A stretch of 64,000 nucleotides of DNA. Origin: Gluconobacter sphaericus NBRC 12467. Its GTDB lineage: Bacteria > Pseudomonadota > Alphaproteobacteria > Acetobacterales > Acetobacteraceae. The translations under genes were made by a program, and so were the position numbers. The notes under the pieces are model-generated. The model did not search any database and was not told the DNA's origin. It worked only from the letters and a program-made list of their open reading frames with translations. Where the stretch lies: positions 62,001 to 126,000 of the forward strand of contig NZ_BJMK01000002.1 of NCBI RefSeq assembly GCF_006539125.1, in the 5' to 3' direction. Below, piece after piece: positions 17,771 to 26,200 of the stretch (within the stretch, counting starts at the first letter, position 1; the number at the start of each line of letters is the position of its first letter).

Positions 17771-18127
17771 TTGCGGATCGTGGTGACGGTCTGGTTCGAT
17801 GGTGGATGTCCGCTTTGCCGACGAGAGATTGCGCTGATGAAGCGGCTGGACCGACGCGGTGCCATCCGCTTCATTAATCTGGAGTCGGCTAAGGGCTGTC
17901 CGCTGGATCGGGACACCCTTCTGGCTCGGTTCCATGCCGAGGAAGACGGGTGTCTTTATGAAGGGGCCGCTGCCTTCGCCGCTATGTGGCGGGCCATTCC
18001 CCTGCTGCGTCCTCTGGGTCTTGCAGCCCGCAATCCGATCGTTCTGGCCGTTTTGCAATGGGGGTACGGCAAATTCCTGCGCATCCGCCCGTTTCTGCAG
18101 CGTCTGACCCGCAGACTGGAAGGCTGA
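17771..18127 (+). CDS. DCC-family (thiol-disulfide) protein
   Basis: The protein has 118 residues from a TTG start. The motif WFDGGCPLCRREI (DxxCxxC) is the hallmark of the DCC family (PF04134), small thioredoxin-like proteins of uncertain substrate. The start is uncertain: the frame is open back to an ATG at 17720 inside the upstream gene, and GTG codons lie at 17780 and 17783. The TTG or either GTG places the motif at the expected distance from the N-terminus. Confidence 0.75.
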   Translation: MRIVVTVWFDGGCPLCRREIALMKRLDRRGAIRFINLESAKGCPLDRDTLLARFHAEEDGCLYEGAAAFAAMWRAIPLLRPLGLAARNPIVLAVLQWGYGKFLRIRPFLQRLTRRLEG

Positions 18128-18209
18128 ACCGCACATCAGGACAGGAAGCTGGAGGATTTTAAGGGTTTCTTAGGAGGCGTCCGCTACGACGGAAAAAAAA
18201 GGAGCCTTC

Positions 18210-19724
18210 ATGCCCAACTCTTTCCGTTTGCTGGCGCAGGACATTCTCGCTCTTGGTGAGGCAGGTGACATCCCGTCTGCGCTCGAAAAGCTGCATGAAG
18301 GCATCCAGACCCTGCCTCAGGATACCCATTCCATGTTTCTGGCAGGATGTCTTTATGAACGCTTCAGGGACTGGCCGCAGGCGCGCAGCTTCTATCTCAA
18401 GAGCCTGCACATGAACGTGCACGCCCCGAGAATCTGGCATCGTCTGGGCATTGTCTGTCTGGAAGCCGGAGATCTGGACGGTGCAGAGAGGGCGCTGAAA
18501 GTCGCGATTCAGCAGAAGCCGTCCGAGGCCCCTTATTACATCGATCTCAGTCTGGTTCAGGCCCGCAGGGGTCTGTTCGATGACGCCCTTGAGAATGCCG
18601 TAACCGGCGACGCGCTTTTCCCTGACCATGTCCCGGCCATCAACAATATTGCGCACGCCCTGCAGTGCCTTGGCCGAAGCGAGGAGTCTCTGCCGTATTA
18701 TGACAGGGCCATCGCACTGGCTCCCGAAAACGGCGTTTGTCGTTTCGGGTGTGCTGTCAGTCTCCTGAAAACCGGAAAGTTCGACGCTGGATGGCGGGAA
18801 TATGAATGGCGGTGGCGCTGCTGCCAGACCCCGCGCACAGATCTCACTGTCCCGCAATGGGAAGGGGAAGACCTGAACGGCAAGACCATTCTGGTTCATC
18901 ACGAACAGGGCTATGGCGATACACTCCAGTTCATCCGCTTCGTGCCTCTGCTTAAAGCGCGCGGAGCGACGGTCGTGGTTCAGGTGCCCATCCCGTTGGT
19001 GAGGCTTCTGGAACGGGTGGAAGGGATCGATCAGATCGTCTCGGTGTTCGATCCTGCGCTGCATCTGGATCTGCACTGCCCGATGGTCGGCTTGCCATTC
19101 CGCCTGAAGATGACGCCGTCCACAGCGCCTGACTGTCCGTACCTGTCCGTTCCCGTCGAAGAGCAGATCGGGGAAGGAGGCGCTCTTCGCCAGAGTCTGA
19201 CGGAAACCACGGCGCAGCCCGATTTGATTGTCGGCCTTGTCTGGAACGGTGATCCCAGGGCGCATGATCCTGTTGCCACGCAGGTTGATCGCCGGCGGAG
19301 CGTGCCTCTGGAGAAACTCGCTCCCCTGATGGAGGTGGATGGCATTCGTTTCGTTAGTTTCCAGCTAGGCATGCCCAAAAACCAGATTGTCGAAACGGGC
19401 CTGCCCGTGATCGATGTGACAGACGGGATCACGGATTTCGCTGATACAGCGGCCCGGCTTTACGGTGTAGACCTGCTGATTAGTGTGGATACGTCCATTG
19501 TGCATCTGGCTGGCGGACTCGGCCTGCCGGTCTGGATGATCTCACGCAGCGATGCATGCTGGCGCTGGGGCGAAACCGCTACGACGACGCCTTGGTATCC
19601 GAGCATGCGGATTTTTCGCCAGCCCCGTTCGGGGGACTGGGAAACCCCGGTCGCCCAGATCGCAGGAATGCTGCGGCAGTTTGTCGCGCTTTATCGGACG
19701 AATCTCGAAGCCGAGGCCGCCTGA
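18210..19724 (+). CDS. TPR-repeat glycosyltransferase-like protein
   Basis: The protein has 504 residues. About residues 1-195 form several tetratricopeptide repeats (for example the segments around WHRLGIVCLEAGDLDGAERAL and NNIAHALQCLGRSEES). The rest is a GT-B-like domain with a GT9/GT41-type C-terminal motif (LLISVDTSIVHLAGGLGLPVW) and a preceding HHEQGYGDTLQFIRFVP. This arrangement is common in bacteria near flagellar or surface-glycan genes, where such proteins may modify proteins. The target is unknown. It converges on infC, with a strong terminator between them. Confidence 0.8.
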   Translation: MPNSFRLLAQDILALGEAGDIPSALEKLHEGIQTLPQDTHSMFLAGCLYERFRDWPQARSFYLKSLHMNVHAPRIWHRLGIVCLEAGDLDGAERALKVAIQQKPSEAPYYIDLSLVQARRGLFDDALENAVTGDALFPDHVPAINNIAHALQCLGRSEESLPYYDRAIALAPENGVCRFGCAVSLLKTGKFDAGWREYEWRWRCCQTPRTDLTVPQWEGEDLNGKTILVHHEQGYGDTLQFIRFVPLLKARGATVVVQVPIPLVRLLERVEGIDQIVSVFDPALHLDLHCPMVGLPFRLKMTPSTAPDCPYLSVPVEEQIGEGGALRQSLTETTAQPDLIVGLVWNGDPRAHDPVATQVDRRRSVPLEKLAPLMEVDGIRFVSFQLGMPKNQIVETGLPVIDVTDGITDFADTAARLYGVDLLISVDTSIVHLAGGLGLPVWMISRSDACWRWGETATTTPWYPSMRIFRQPRSGDWETPVAQIAGMLRQFVALYRTNLEAEAA

Positions 19725-19734
19725 CGGACGGGCC

Positions 19735-19780
19735 ACAAAAAAACCGGCCGATCCCGAAAGGGTGGCCGGTTTTTTTGTGC
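19735..19780. terminator. Bidirectional terminator between the TPR gene and infC
   Basis: A perfect 16-bp inverted repeat (19735-19750 with 19765-19780) with a 14-base loop has an A7 tract on the left arm and a T7 tract on the right arm. It can therefore terminate transcription from both the plus-strand TPR gene and the minus-strand infC gene. Confidence 0.9.
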
Positions 19781-19796
19781 GGGCTGAACGCATCCC

Positions 19797-20333
19797 TTAG
19801 CGGGGTGCAATCACCATCAGCATCTGGCGGTTTTCAAGGCGGGGCATCTGCTCCACCTTCGCCTTTTCTTCCACTTCCTGGCGGATACGCTCAAGCATCT
19901 TGATGCCAAGCTCTTGATGGGCCATTTCGCGGCCCTTGAAGCGCAGGGAAATCTTGACCTTATCACCTTCGTTAAGAAAGCTGTGAATGGCCTTGAGCTT
20001 CGTCTGGAAGTCATGCTCGCCCGTACCCGGACGGACCTTCACTTCCTTGATCTCAACGACCTTCTGCTTCTTGCGGGCTTCGTTCTTCTTTTTCTGCTGC
20101 TCATACTTGAACTTGCCGTAGTCGAGAATCTTCACGACAGGAGGAACAGCAGTCGGGCTGATTTCCAGCAGATCGAGACCCACCGAAAAAGCGCGCATCA
20201 TGGCATCCCGGGTCGTCATGATGCCCTGCATTTCGCCTTCTTCGTCAATCAGACGAACCTGCGGAACACGGATTTCCTCGTTGACGCGCGGTCCTTCACG
20301 GGTGGGCGCGGCCTGCATCGGCGGTCTAGCTAT
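19797..20333 (-). CDS. infC: Translation initiation factor IF-3, AUA start
   Basis: IF-3 binds the 30S subunit and checks start-codon choice. The frame covers both domains (N-terminal [18 protein letters not shown]-terminal [17 protein letters not shown] and [13 protein letters not shown]). The best start is ATA at 20333-20331, giving 178 residues beginning ARPPMQAAP after the initiator Met: AGGAG lies six bases upstream of it. The first ATG (20318) is 21 bases from that Shine-Dalgarno. infC genes are known for rare start codons that let IF-3 repress its own translation. It lies downstream of thrS; rpmI and rplT do not follow. Confidence 0.92.
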   Translation of the reverse strand: MARPPMQAAPTREGPRVNEEIRVPQVRLIDEEGEMQGIMTTRDAMMRAFSVGLDLLEISPTAVPPVVKILDYGKFKYEQQKKKNEARKKQKVVEIKEVKVRPGTGEHDFQTKLKAIHSFLNEGDKVKISLRFKGREMAHQELGIKMLERIRQEVEEKAKVEQMPRLENRQMLMVIAPR

Positions 20334-20346
20334 GGTCAGCTCCTGT
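20331..20346 (-). promoter_or_regulatory. infC ribosome binding site and AUA start codon
   Basis: On the minus strand the order is AGGAG, CTGACC, ATA, GCT AGA CCG CCG ATG. The six-base spacing to ATA is ideal, whereas the first ATG is too far. Discrimination against non-standard start codons by IF-3 is the established basis of infC autoregulation in Escherichia coli (AUU); the same logic is inferred here. Confidence 0.82.
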
Positions 20347-20374
20347 CATCAGTTTCGTTCGGGTCTAGTCACCA

Positions 20375-20405
20375 GTATCCGCCTTCACGAAGAAAGGCGG
20401 GATAC
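20375..20405. repeat. Imperfect inverted repeat between thrS and infC
   Basis: GTATCCGCCTT (20375-20385) pairs with AAGGCGGGATAC (20394-20405) with one bulged base. On the minus-strand mRNA it forms a hairpin between the thrS stop and the infC start without a following U tract, so it is more likely a regulatory or processing structure than a terminator. Confidence 0.4.
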
Positions 20406-20471
20406 GGCCATTCCCGATCCCGTTCCTTCTGCACATAGTCCTGCCTTACGCCCGGTGCAAGGGGATTACGC

Positions 20472-22409
20472 TTAATCCTTTGCAAAGCGCGCGATGTCAG
20501 GGGCCTGTGCCTCTTTCGCAAGGGCTGCGACGGCGTCGTCGAGGGACAGGATCTCCTGTGCCGCGCCTCCCAGACGCCGCATGGCCACCTTGCGCTCTTC
20601 GGCTTCGCGGCGCCCCACGACCAGGATGACCGGAACGCGCGCAAGGCTGTGTTCGCGGATCTTGGCGTTGATCTTGTCGCTGCGGGTGTCGGTCTCGACC
20701 TGGAGTCCCGCGGCTTTTAGCGTCGCAGCCACTTCGTTGGCGTAATCGCCAGCGTCGGAGACGATGGACGCCACGACAACCTGCGTCGGCGCCAGCCAGA
20801 GCGGGAACTTGCCAGCATACTGCTCGATCAGGATGCCGATGAAGCGCTCGAAACTGCCGAGAATCGCGCGATGCAGCATGACCGGGCGGTGACGGTTGCT
20901 GTCCTCGCCGATGTAAGACGCATCCAGACGTTCTGGCAGAACGTAATCCACTTGAAGCGTGCCACACTGCCAGTCACGGCCGATGGCGTCGGTCAGCACG
21001 AATTCCAGCTTCGGGCCGTAGAACGCGCCTTCACCCGGATTGTATTCGTACTCAACGCCCGCGATCTCACAGGCTTTCTTGAGTGCGCCTTCCGCACGGT
21101 CCCACACTTCATCAGAGCCCGCACGCGTTTCCGGACGATCGGAGAACTTCACGCGGAAGGTATCGAATCCAAGGTCGGAATAGACCTCCGCCAGCATCTT
21201 CACGAACTTCGCGGTCTCGTCCGCAATCTGGTCGTCCGTGCAGAAGATATGGGCGTCGTCCTGCGTAAAGCCGCGGACACGCATGATGCCATGCAGAGCG
21301 CCTGACGGCTCGTAACGGTGGCATGCACCGAATTCCGCCATTCGCAGCGGTAGTTCACGATAGGAACGCAGGCCATGGCGGAAGATCTGCACGTGGCACG
21401 GGCAGTTCATGGGCTTCAGCGCGAGCGTTTTGTCCTCGTCCTCGACGGTCGCGATGAACATGTTCTCGCGATACTTGTCCCAGTGGCCCGAAGCCTCCCA
21501 AAGTGCGCGGTCGACGAGCTGCGGGGTGCGGACTTCCTCGTAGTTGTTCCGTTCCTGCGCACGACGCATGTAGTCCTGAAGGACGGTGTACAGGCGCCAG
21601 CCCTTGCTGTGCCAGAAGATCTGCCCGACGGCTTCTTCCTGAATGTGAAACAAGTCCATCTCGCGGCCGATGCGGCGATGGTCGCGCTTCTCGGCTTCCT
21701 CAAGGCGCAGGAGATGGGCGTCCAGCTCCTTCTTGTCGCGCCAGGCGGTGCCGTAGATGCGGGTCAGCATGGGGTTGCGGTGGTCACCACGCCAGTAGGC
21801 CCCGGCCACGCGCATCAGCTTGAATGCCGTGCCGACATCGCCAGTGGTGCGCAGATGCGGGCCACGGCACAGGTCGAGCCATTCGCCCTGACGGTAGATC
21901 GAGATCTGCTCGTCTTCCGGCAGGTCGCGGATCAGCTCGGCTTTGAAGTCTTCGCCTTTTTCTTCGAAGAAGCGGATGGCTTCGTCACGACCCCAGACCT
22001 CGCGGACGAAGGGCGTGTTGGCCGCCACGATCTCGCGCATTTTCTCTTCGATGGCCGGGAAGTCTTCAGGCGTGAACGGCTTCTCGCGGGAGAAATCGTA
22101 GTAGAACCCGTCCTTGATGCTCGGCCCGATCGTGACCTGTGTTTCAGGCCACAGGGACTGCACAGCTTCTGCGAGAACATGCGCTGCGTCATGGCGAATC
22201 ATTTCCAGCGCGTCCTCATCCTTTCGGGTGACGAACTTTACGGACGCATCGCTGCTGATTTCGGTGCTGATATCGACGGGCTTGCCGTCCACTTCCATAG
22301 CCATGGCAGCCTTGGCGAGGCCCGGCCCGATGGAAGCTGCGATCGTCGTGCCCGTCACCGTCCCGTCGAATGTGCGGACGCTTCCGTCGGGGAGTGTGAT
22401 GGCGGGCAT
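20472..22409 (-). CDS. thrS: Threonyl-tRNA synthetase
   Basis: The 645-residue class II synthetase charges tRNA-Thr and edits mis-charged Ser. It has the N-terminal TGS domain, the editing domain with HxxxH (HDAAH), the catalytic core with MNCPCHVQ, motif 2 ([15 protein letters not shown]) and motif 3 ([14 protein letters not shown]), and a C-terminal anticodon-binding domain ([13 protein letters not shown] onwards). The ATG follows AGGAG by eight bases. Length and motifs are standard, and infC lies downstream on the same strand. Confidence 0.97.
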   Translation of the reverse strand: MPAITLPDGSVRTFDGTVTGTTIAASIGPGLAKAAMAMEVDGKPVDISTEISSDASVKFVTRKDEDALEMIRHDAAHVLAEAVQSLWPETQVTIGPSIKDGFYYDFSREKPFTPEDFPAIEEKMREIVAANTPFVREVWGRDEAIRFFEEKGEDFKAELIRDLPEDEQISIYRQGEWLDLCRGPHLRTTGDVGTAFKLMRVAGAYWRGDHRNPMLTRIYGTAWRDKKELDAHLLRLEEAEKRDHRRIGREMDLFHIQEEAVGQIFWHSKGWRLYTVLQDYMRRAQERNNYEEVRTPQLVDRALWEASGHWDKYRENMFIATVEDEDKTLALKPMNCPCHVQIFRHGLRSYRELPLRMAEFGACHRYEPSGALHGIMRVRGFTQDDAHIFCTDDQIADETAKFVKMLAEVYSDLGFDTFRVKFSDRPETRAGSDEVWDRAEGALKKACEIAGVEYEYNPGEGAFYGPKLEFVLTDAIGRDWQCGTLQVDYVLPERLDASYIGEDSNRHRPVMLHRAILGSFERFIGILIEQYAGKFPLWLAPTQVVVASIVSDAGDYANEVAATLKAAGLQVETDTRSDKINAKIREHSLARVPVILVVGRREAEERKVAMRRLGGAAQEILSLDDAVAALAKEAQAPDIARFAKD

Positions 22410-22522
22410 GGAGATCGCTCCTGTGCGAGTGGGAACGGCAGATCGCTCTGCCGAAAAACGAACCGGTAAATGGCCTCAATCCCCGCTGCGCTGCAACCCC
22501 CAGACGGACAGACAGTCCGTTT

Positions 22523-23578
22523 TCAGGTCACTTTGTCCATCTGAAGGATAAGCGGCGGAACATTGCCGGGATCGGACTCTCGGCCTTCATCCCATCCACA
22601 AGTAAGATAATGGATGATTGGCCAGATTCCATAATAGGCATCCTGCGCTACATCCGGGTTATTCTGGACGTAGAAAACCGGATCGAATACCCGGTATTCG
22701 TGCTGCTGCCTGTCCTCCCGTGCCCGATGCGCGACAAAGCCGGGTGGAATGTTGAGGGGCGGACGCGGAATGGTATCGCCGGTTCCAAGCAGGATATCCG
22801 GATCAATTCCCAGCTCCCGCAGGCGATTTGCGATCACGGGAGCATAGATATTCGGGACGGGCCGATATCCGGCGGCAAAATCCGCGGCGCCTGTTTGGAA
22901 GTAGAAGTGCAGATGCGTCCCGTCCTGAGGGTGCTCCAGCGTCTCGCCGCGTTCCGCAGCAGCCAGTTTCTGCCGCGCGAAACGGCGGATTTCTTCATAA
23001 TCTGGGCGATTGTGCAGATGGAGATGCACGAACGGCGTGCGGACGTAGCGCTTGGGGTAGATGCTCTGCGGGTTGTGAAACCCCCGGTCCAGACCGACGA
23101 TCGTCTGCGCTCGGAACAGCCCGCGCCGCACGATCTGGGGAAGATAGTAATCCGGAGCTTCCGGCACGTTCAGTAGAAGCCGGTCCGTGATGAAGGTAGC
23201 GTTTTCCTGTATCAGATAATCGAACTGCCGCCGGATGACTTCCGGATCAAGCGAAAGCTGGTCCAGAAAGACCGTCAGGAACTCGTCGCAGTCCAATGGT
23301 ACGGCAAAATCGCAGGCATTCTCTACGTCCCACTGCCGGATAATCCCGGCAATAACGTCTCCCTTGTGCAGAAAATCCGTGGGAGACGCATGATCCCGGA
23401 CGATCCGGACCCCTTTGACTTCATACCGCGTCTGGATGTCCAGAACGGCCGGATCGGTTGAACCATTGTCGATGACGGTCAGATTTGAAAAACCGAAGAT
23501 CGCCGCGTGCCACAGAATCCAAGGCTCCAGCAGTGTCGCCTCGTTCTTCTGCATCATGACGCAGCGGACCCGGGTCAT
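22523..23578 (-). CDS. Glycosyltransferase family 2-like protein (GT-A)
   Basis: The 351-residue protein begins with the GT-A-type segment RCVMMQKNEATLLEPWILWH, then FSNLTVIDNGSTDP and the acidic motif PLDCDEFL, which may bind a metal and the nucleotide sugar. It matches the Glyco_tranf_2_4 type found in capsule and LPS loci. Its ATG overlaps the stop codon of the upstream heptosyltransferase-like gene by four bases, so both probably act on one surface glycan. Donor and acceptor are unknown. No membrane span is seen. Confidence 0.8.
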   Translation of the reverse strand: MTRVRCVMMQKNEATLLEPWILWHAAIFGFSNLTVIDNGSTDPAVLDIQTRYEVKGVRIVRDHASPTDFLHKGDVIAGIIRQWDVENACDFAVPLDCDEFLTVFLDQLSLDPEVIRRQFDYLIQENATFITDRLLLNVPEAPDYYLPQIVRRGLFRAQTIVGLDRGFHNPQSIYPKRYVRTPFVHLHLHNRPDYEEIRRFARQKLAAAERGETLEHPQDGTHLHFYFQTGAADFAAGYRPVPNIYAPVIANRLRELGIDPDILLGTGDTIPRPPLNIPPGFVAHRAREDRQQHEYRVFDPVFYVQNNPDVAQDAYYGIWPIIHYLTCGWDEGRESDPGNVPPLILQMDKVT

Positions 23579-24495
23579 CGGGAGAGCATTGCCTCCATGC
23601 AGGTCTCGACGCGGGAAGAGGGCAGCATCGCCAGATCAGGCACCACGATCAGATCCGTCCGGCCTGCCGTGGGCGTGAGGGGGGCCGTCAGGCGTGGATC
23701 ACTGTCAGGACCGAAGAGCGTGATGCAGGGCGTGTCCATCGCAGCGGCCAGATGCATCGGGCCGGTGTCATTGCCGATCACGATCTGCGCGCGATCCAGA
23801 ACGCCCGCCAGCTCTACGAGCGTGGTCCGGCCCGTCAGGTCGAGGGCATCTGGACAGGTGCGCAGGATGTCCTGCGCCAGCAGCGCTTCAGGCTGTGTTC
23901 CTACGATAACCGGTCTGATTCCCTTTGCCACAAGGGCTTTGGCGATTTCGGCAAAGCGGGAGCTGGGCCAGCGTTTCTGGGGGCGGTGAGGTGCGGCGCC
24001 CGGTACCAGAACGGCATAGGGTGCTGCGATTTCGGGTCCATGCCCTTTGAGCCAGCGCGGAACACTGCGGGGCAGGGGAGTGACGCCGGCATCAAGAAGC
24101 TGGTCGTCCAGTCGGGCCAGCGTGTGCATGTCATTGCGCGAAGGGTTGCCATGTGGATGGCAGCAGCCTTCTGAAATACCGGACCAGTTCGCGGGTTGTC
24201 CGGCGAGGCGGAAATAGGTTTTCGAACGTCCCGACGTCTGAAGATCGAAGACCCGGTCATAGCCGCGCAGTTTCCGTGACAGCCGCCACAGTCCTGGCAG
24301 ATTGCTCATCGACGGGCGCTCATCCGTCAGGATGTTGTCAAACCATGGCGCGGCTTGGGCCAGATCCACAAAAGGCGCAGTGGTCAGAAGGGTAAAGGTG
24401 GCGTGCGGAAAAGCGGCCCGGATGGACGCGAAAGCTCCAAAGGCCTGAACGAAATCGCCCAAGGCGCCGAGCTTTATGACAAGAATGCGACTCAT
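23575..24495 (-). CDS. Glycosyltransferase family 9 (heptosyltransferase-like)
   Basis: The 306-residue protein has the GT9 layout of LPS heptosyltransferases: N-terminal LGALGDFVQAFGAFASIR, and the C-terminal donor-binding part VIGNDTGPMHLAAAMDTPC followed by ITLFGPDSDPR. It should add a heptose or related sugar to a lipid A core or another surface acceptor at the cytoplasmic face of the inner membrane. It is the first gene of a two-gene unit with the family 2 enzyme. Confidence 0.85.
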   Translation of the reverse strand: MSRILVIKLGALGDFVQAFGAFASIRAAFPHATFTLLTTAPFVDLAQAAPWFDNILTDERPSMSNLPGLWRLSRKLRGYDRVFDLQTSGRSKTYFRLAGQPANWSGISEGCCHPHGNPSRNDMHTLARLDDQLLDAGVTPLPRSVPRWLKGHGPEIAAPYAVLVPGAAPHRPQKRWPSSRFAEIAKALVAKGIRPVIVGTQPEALLAQDILRTCPDALDLTGRTTLVELAGVLDRAQIVIGNDTGPMHLAAAMDTPCITLFGPDSDPRLTAPLTPTAGRTDLIVVPDLAMLPSSRVETCMEAMLSR

Positions 24496-24515
24496 GGGCC
24501 GACTTTAGCAGGGTG

Positions 24516-24552
24516 TTGCGGAACGCCAACCATTCCGGCAGGCGTTCCGCAA
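24516..24552. terminator. Perfect 12-bp inverted repeat after grpE
   Basis: TTGCGGAACGCC (24516-24527) pairs perfectly with GGCGTTCCGCAA (24541-24552) around a 13-base loop, between the grpE stop and the next minus-strand gene. There is no T tract, so it may be a weak terminator, an mRNA-stabilising hairpin, or a protein site. Confidence 0.45.
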
Positions 24553-24595
24553 AGAAATCCCCTACGTGGGATTCCGGTCCTTCGCGGGGAAGGGA

Positions 24596-25228
24596 TCAGA
24601 CCGTCTTGTCGACGCCCTGCGGTGCGGCCTGTGCGCCGCCTTTGGCAACCACGACCATAGCCGGCTTCAGCAGACGGCCCTTGAGCAGCCATGCCGGCGT
24701 CCAGGACTGCATAACATGGCCCGACGGGTGCTGGTCGGACGGCTGTTCCGCCATGGCCTGATGCAGGTTGGCGTCGAACGGCTTGCCGGTCGGGTCTTCG
24801 CAGGTGATGCCATGGCGTTCGAGAATGTTGATGAAGGACCGCTCAGTCCCTTCGATTCCTTCACGCAGCTTGGTGATGAGGACGTCTTCACCTTCCGTCT
24901 TGGCAGGCAGGGAGGCCAGGCCGCGCTGGAGGTTCTCGGCAGCTTCAACCACGTCACGGGCGAATTTCTGGATGGCGTACTGGCGCGCATCCTCAATATC
25001 GCGCTTGGCGCGGGTGCGGATGTTCTGGCTTTCGGCTTCGGAACGGACCCAGCGGTCCTTCAGTTCGGCAACTTCGGCTTCAAGAGCCTCGATCCGGGCT
25101 TCCGGTGTTGTCTCTTCCAGCGTTTCACCGCCGGTCTCGTTCATGCCCGGAGTGTCGGTGCCGGAGGTCTCGACGCCCTGTTCAGGCACGTCGTGGGCCG
25201 TTTCCGGCGAGGCATTGTGGTCTGTCAT
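24596..25228 (-). CDS. grpE: GrpE nucleotide exchange factor
   Basis: GrpE releases ADP from DnaK in the Hsp70 cycle. The 210-residue protein has an acidic N-terminal region, a long coiled coil (about 50-105, including EALEAEVAELKDRWVRSEAE) and the C-terminal beta domain (HQAMAEQP and GRLLKPAMVVVA). ATG 25228 is chosen because AGAAGG lies six bases upstream and MTDHN fits the usual acidic start; the frame is open further up. No dnaK, dnaJ or hrcA lies next to it. A heat-shock promoter candidate sits just upstream. Confidence 0.93.
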   Translation of the reverse strand: MTDHNASPETAHDVPEQGVETSGTDTPGMNETGGETLEETTPEARIEALEAEVAELKDRWVRSEAESQNIRTRAKRDIEDARQYAIQKFARDVVEAAENLQRGLASLPAKTEGEDVLITKLREGIEGTERSFINILERHGITCEDPTGKPFDANLHQAMAEQPSDQHPSGHVMQSWTPAWLLKGRLLKPAMVVVAKGGAQAAPQGVDKTV

Positions 25229-25284
25229 GTCACGACCTTCTGTGGTGGGACGGGCCATCATGCGGCCCCGTTCGTCTTCAGGAG

Positions 25285-25310
25285 ATAACGCTGATTGTCC
25301 TAAAGACAAG
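25285..25310 (-). promoter_or_regulatory. Candidate heat-shock (sigma-32) promoter for grpE
   Basis: On the minus strand CTTG (25310-25307) is followed after 17 bases by GTTATCT. This is close to the alphaproteobacterial RpoH pattern CTTG-N17/18-CYTATNT with one mismatch in the -10 part. The start point would lie about 45 bases before the grpE ATG. grpE is a classic RpoH target, so the position makes sense. Confidence 0.45.
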
Positions 25311-25423
25311 GGTTGTGCCATCGCATAACGACGCATCATGTCATTGAAAAGCCTATTTTCCGCCATCATGGATCATGGGTTATAGGTAAAAAGTCGCAAC
25401 AGTTCTTAGCAGACGGACCCCTC

Positions 25424-26194
25424 ATGGAGACGCCCCGAACCCCCTACGCGCCGCCCGCGCCTGCCTCGCAGACGCCGTCCGGAGCCTCCGCCGCGCCGAT
25501 CATTGCGCTGGTAGACGATGACCGGAACATTCTTGCGTCCGTCCAGATGACGCTCGAAGCTGAAGGATTTACCGTTCATACCTATACTGATGGCGAAAGC
25601 GCACTGCAGGGCATCACCTCGCGCCCCGTCAGCCTTGCGGTGCTGGACGTAAAGATGCCGCGTATGGACGGCATGGAACTGCTCCAGCGCCTGCGTGCGC
25701 GTTCGAACCTGCCGGTGATTTTCCTGACGTCCAAGGACGAGGAACTGGATCAGCTCATGGGCTTGCGTCTGGGGGCTGACGACTACATCACCAAGCCGTT
25801 CTCCCAGCGCCTGTTGATCGAGCGCATCCGCGCCCTGCTGCGCCGTCAGGATGCCAGCCGGGCCGAGGCCACGGGCGTGGCAGCCGTCGGCTCCGCCATC
25901 GTGCGTGGCAAGCTTTCGCTGGACGAGACGCGCCATCAGTGTCTGTGGGATGGGCAGGACATTGCACTTACGGTCACGGAATTCCTGTTGGTCAAGGCTC
26001 TGGCCTTGCGTCCGGGAATGGTGAAGTCGCGCGATCAACTCATCGATGCTGCCTATGGTGACAACATCTATGTCGATGACCGCACGATCGACAGCCATAT
26101 CAAGCGCGTCCGCAAGAAGTTTCGGCAGGTGGACGATGAGTTCAACCAGATCGAGACGCTCTACGGCATCGGTTACCGTTACCGGGACGAGTAA
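25424..26194 (+). CDS. chvI: ChvI-type response regulator
   Basis: The 256-residue OmpR-family regulator has a proline/alanine-rich N-terminal extension, a receiver with phosphoacceptor Asp75 ([10 protein letters not shown]) and TKPFSQRLL, and a winged-helix DNA-binding domain ending in [10 protein letters not shown]. It pairs with the ChvG-like kinase next door. In alphaproteobacteria ChvI/ChvG responds to acid or envelope stress and commonly sits beside hprK and PTS genes, as here. The start is ATG 25424; upstream in-frame codons do not resemble the family. Confidence 0.88.
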   Translation: METPRTPYAPPAPASQTPSGASAAPIIALVDDDRNILASVQMTLEAEGFTVHTYTDGESALQGITSRPVSLAVLDVKMPRMDGMELLQRLRARSNLPVIFLTSKDEELDQLMGLRLGADDYITKPFSQRLLIERIRALLRRQDASRAEATGVAAVGSAIVRGKLSLDETRHQCLWDGQDIALTVTEFLLVKALALRPGMVKSRDQLIDAAYGDNIYVDDRTIDSHIKRVRKKFRQVDDEFNQIETLYGIGYRYRDE

Positions 26195-26200
26195 GCGCGC

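Noticed and set aside
20316-20318. ATG as the infC start codon
   Set aside because: The only good Shine-Dalgarno is 21 bases upstream and ideally spaced to ATA at 20333.
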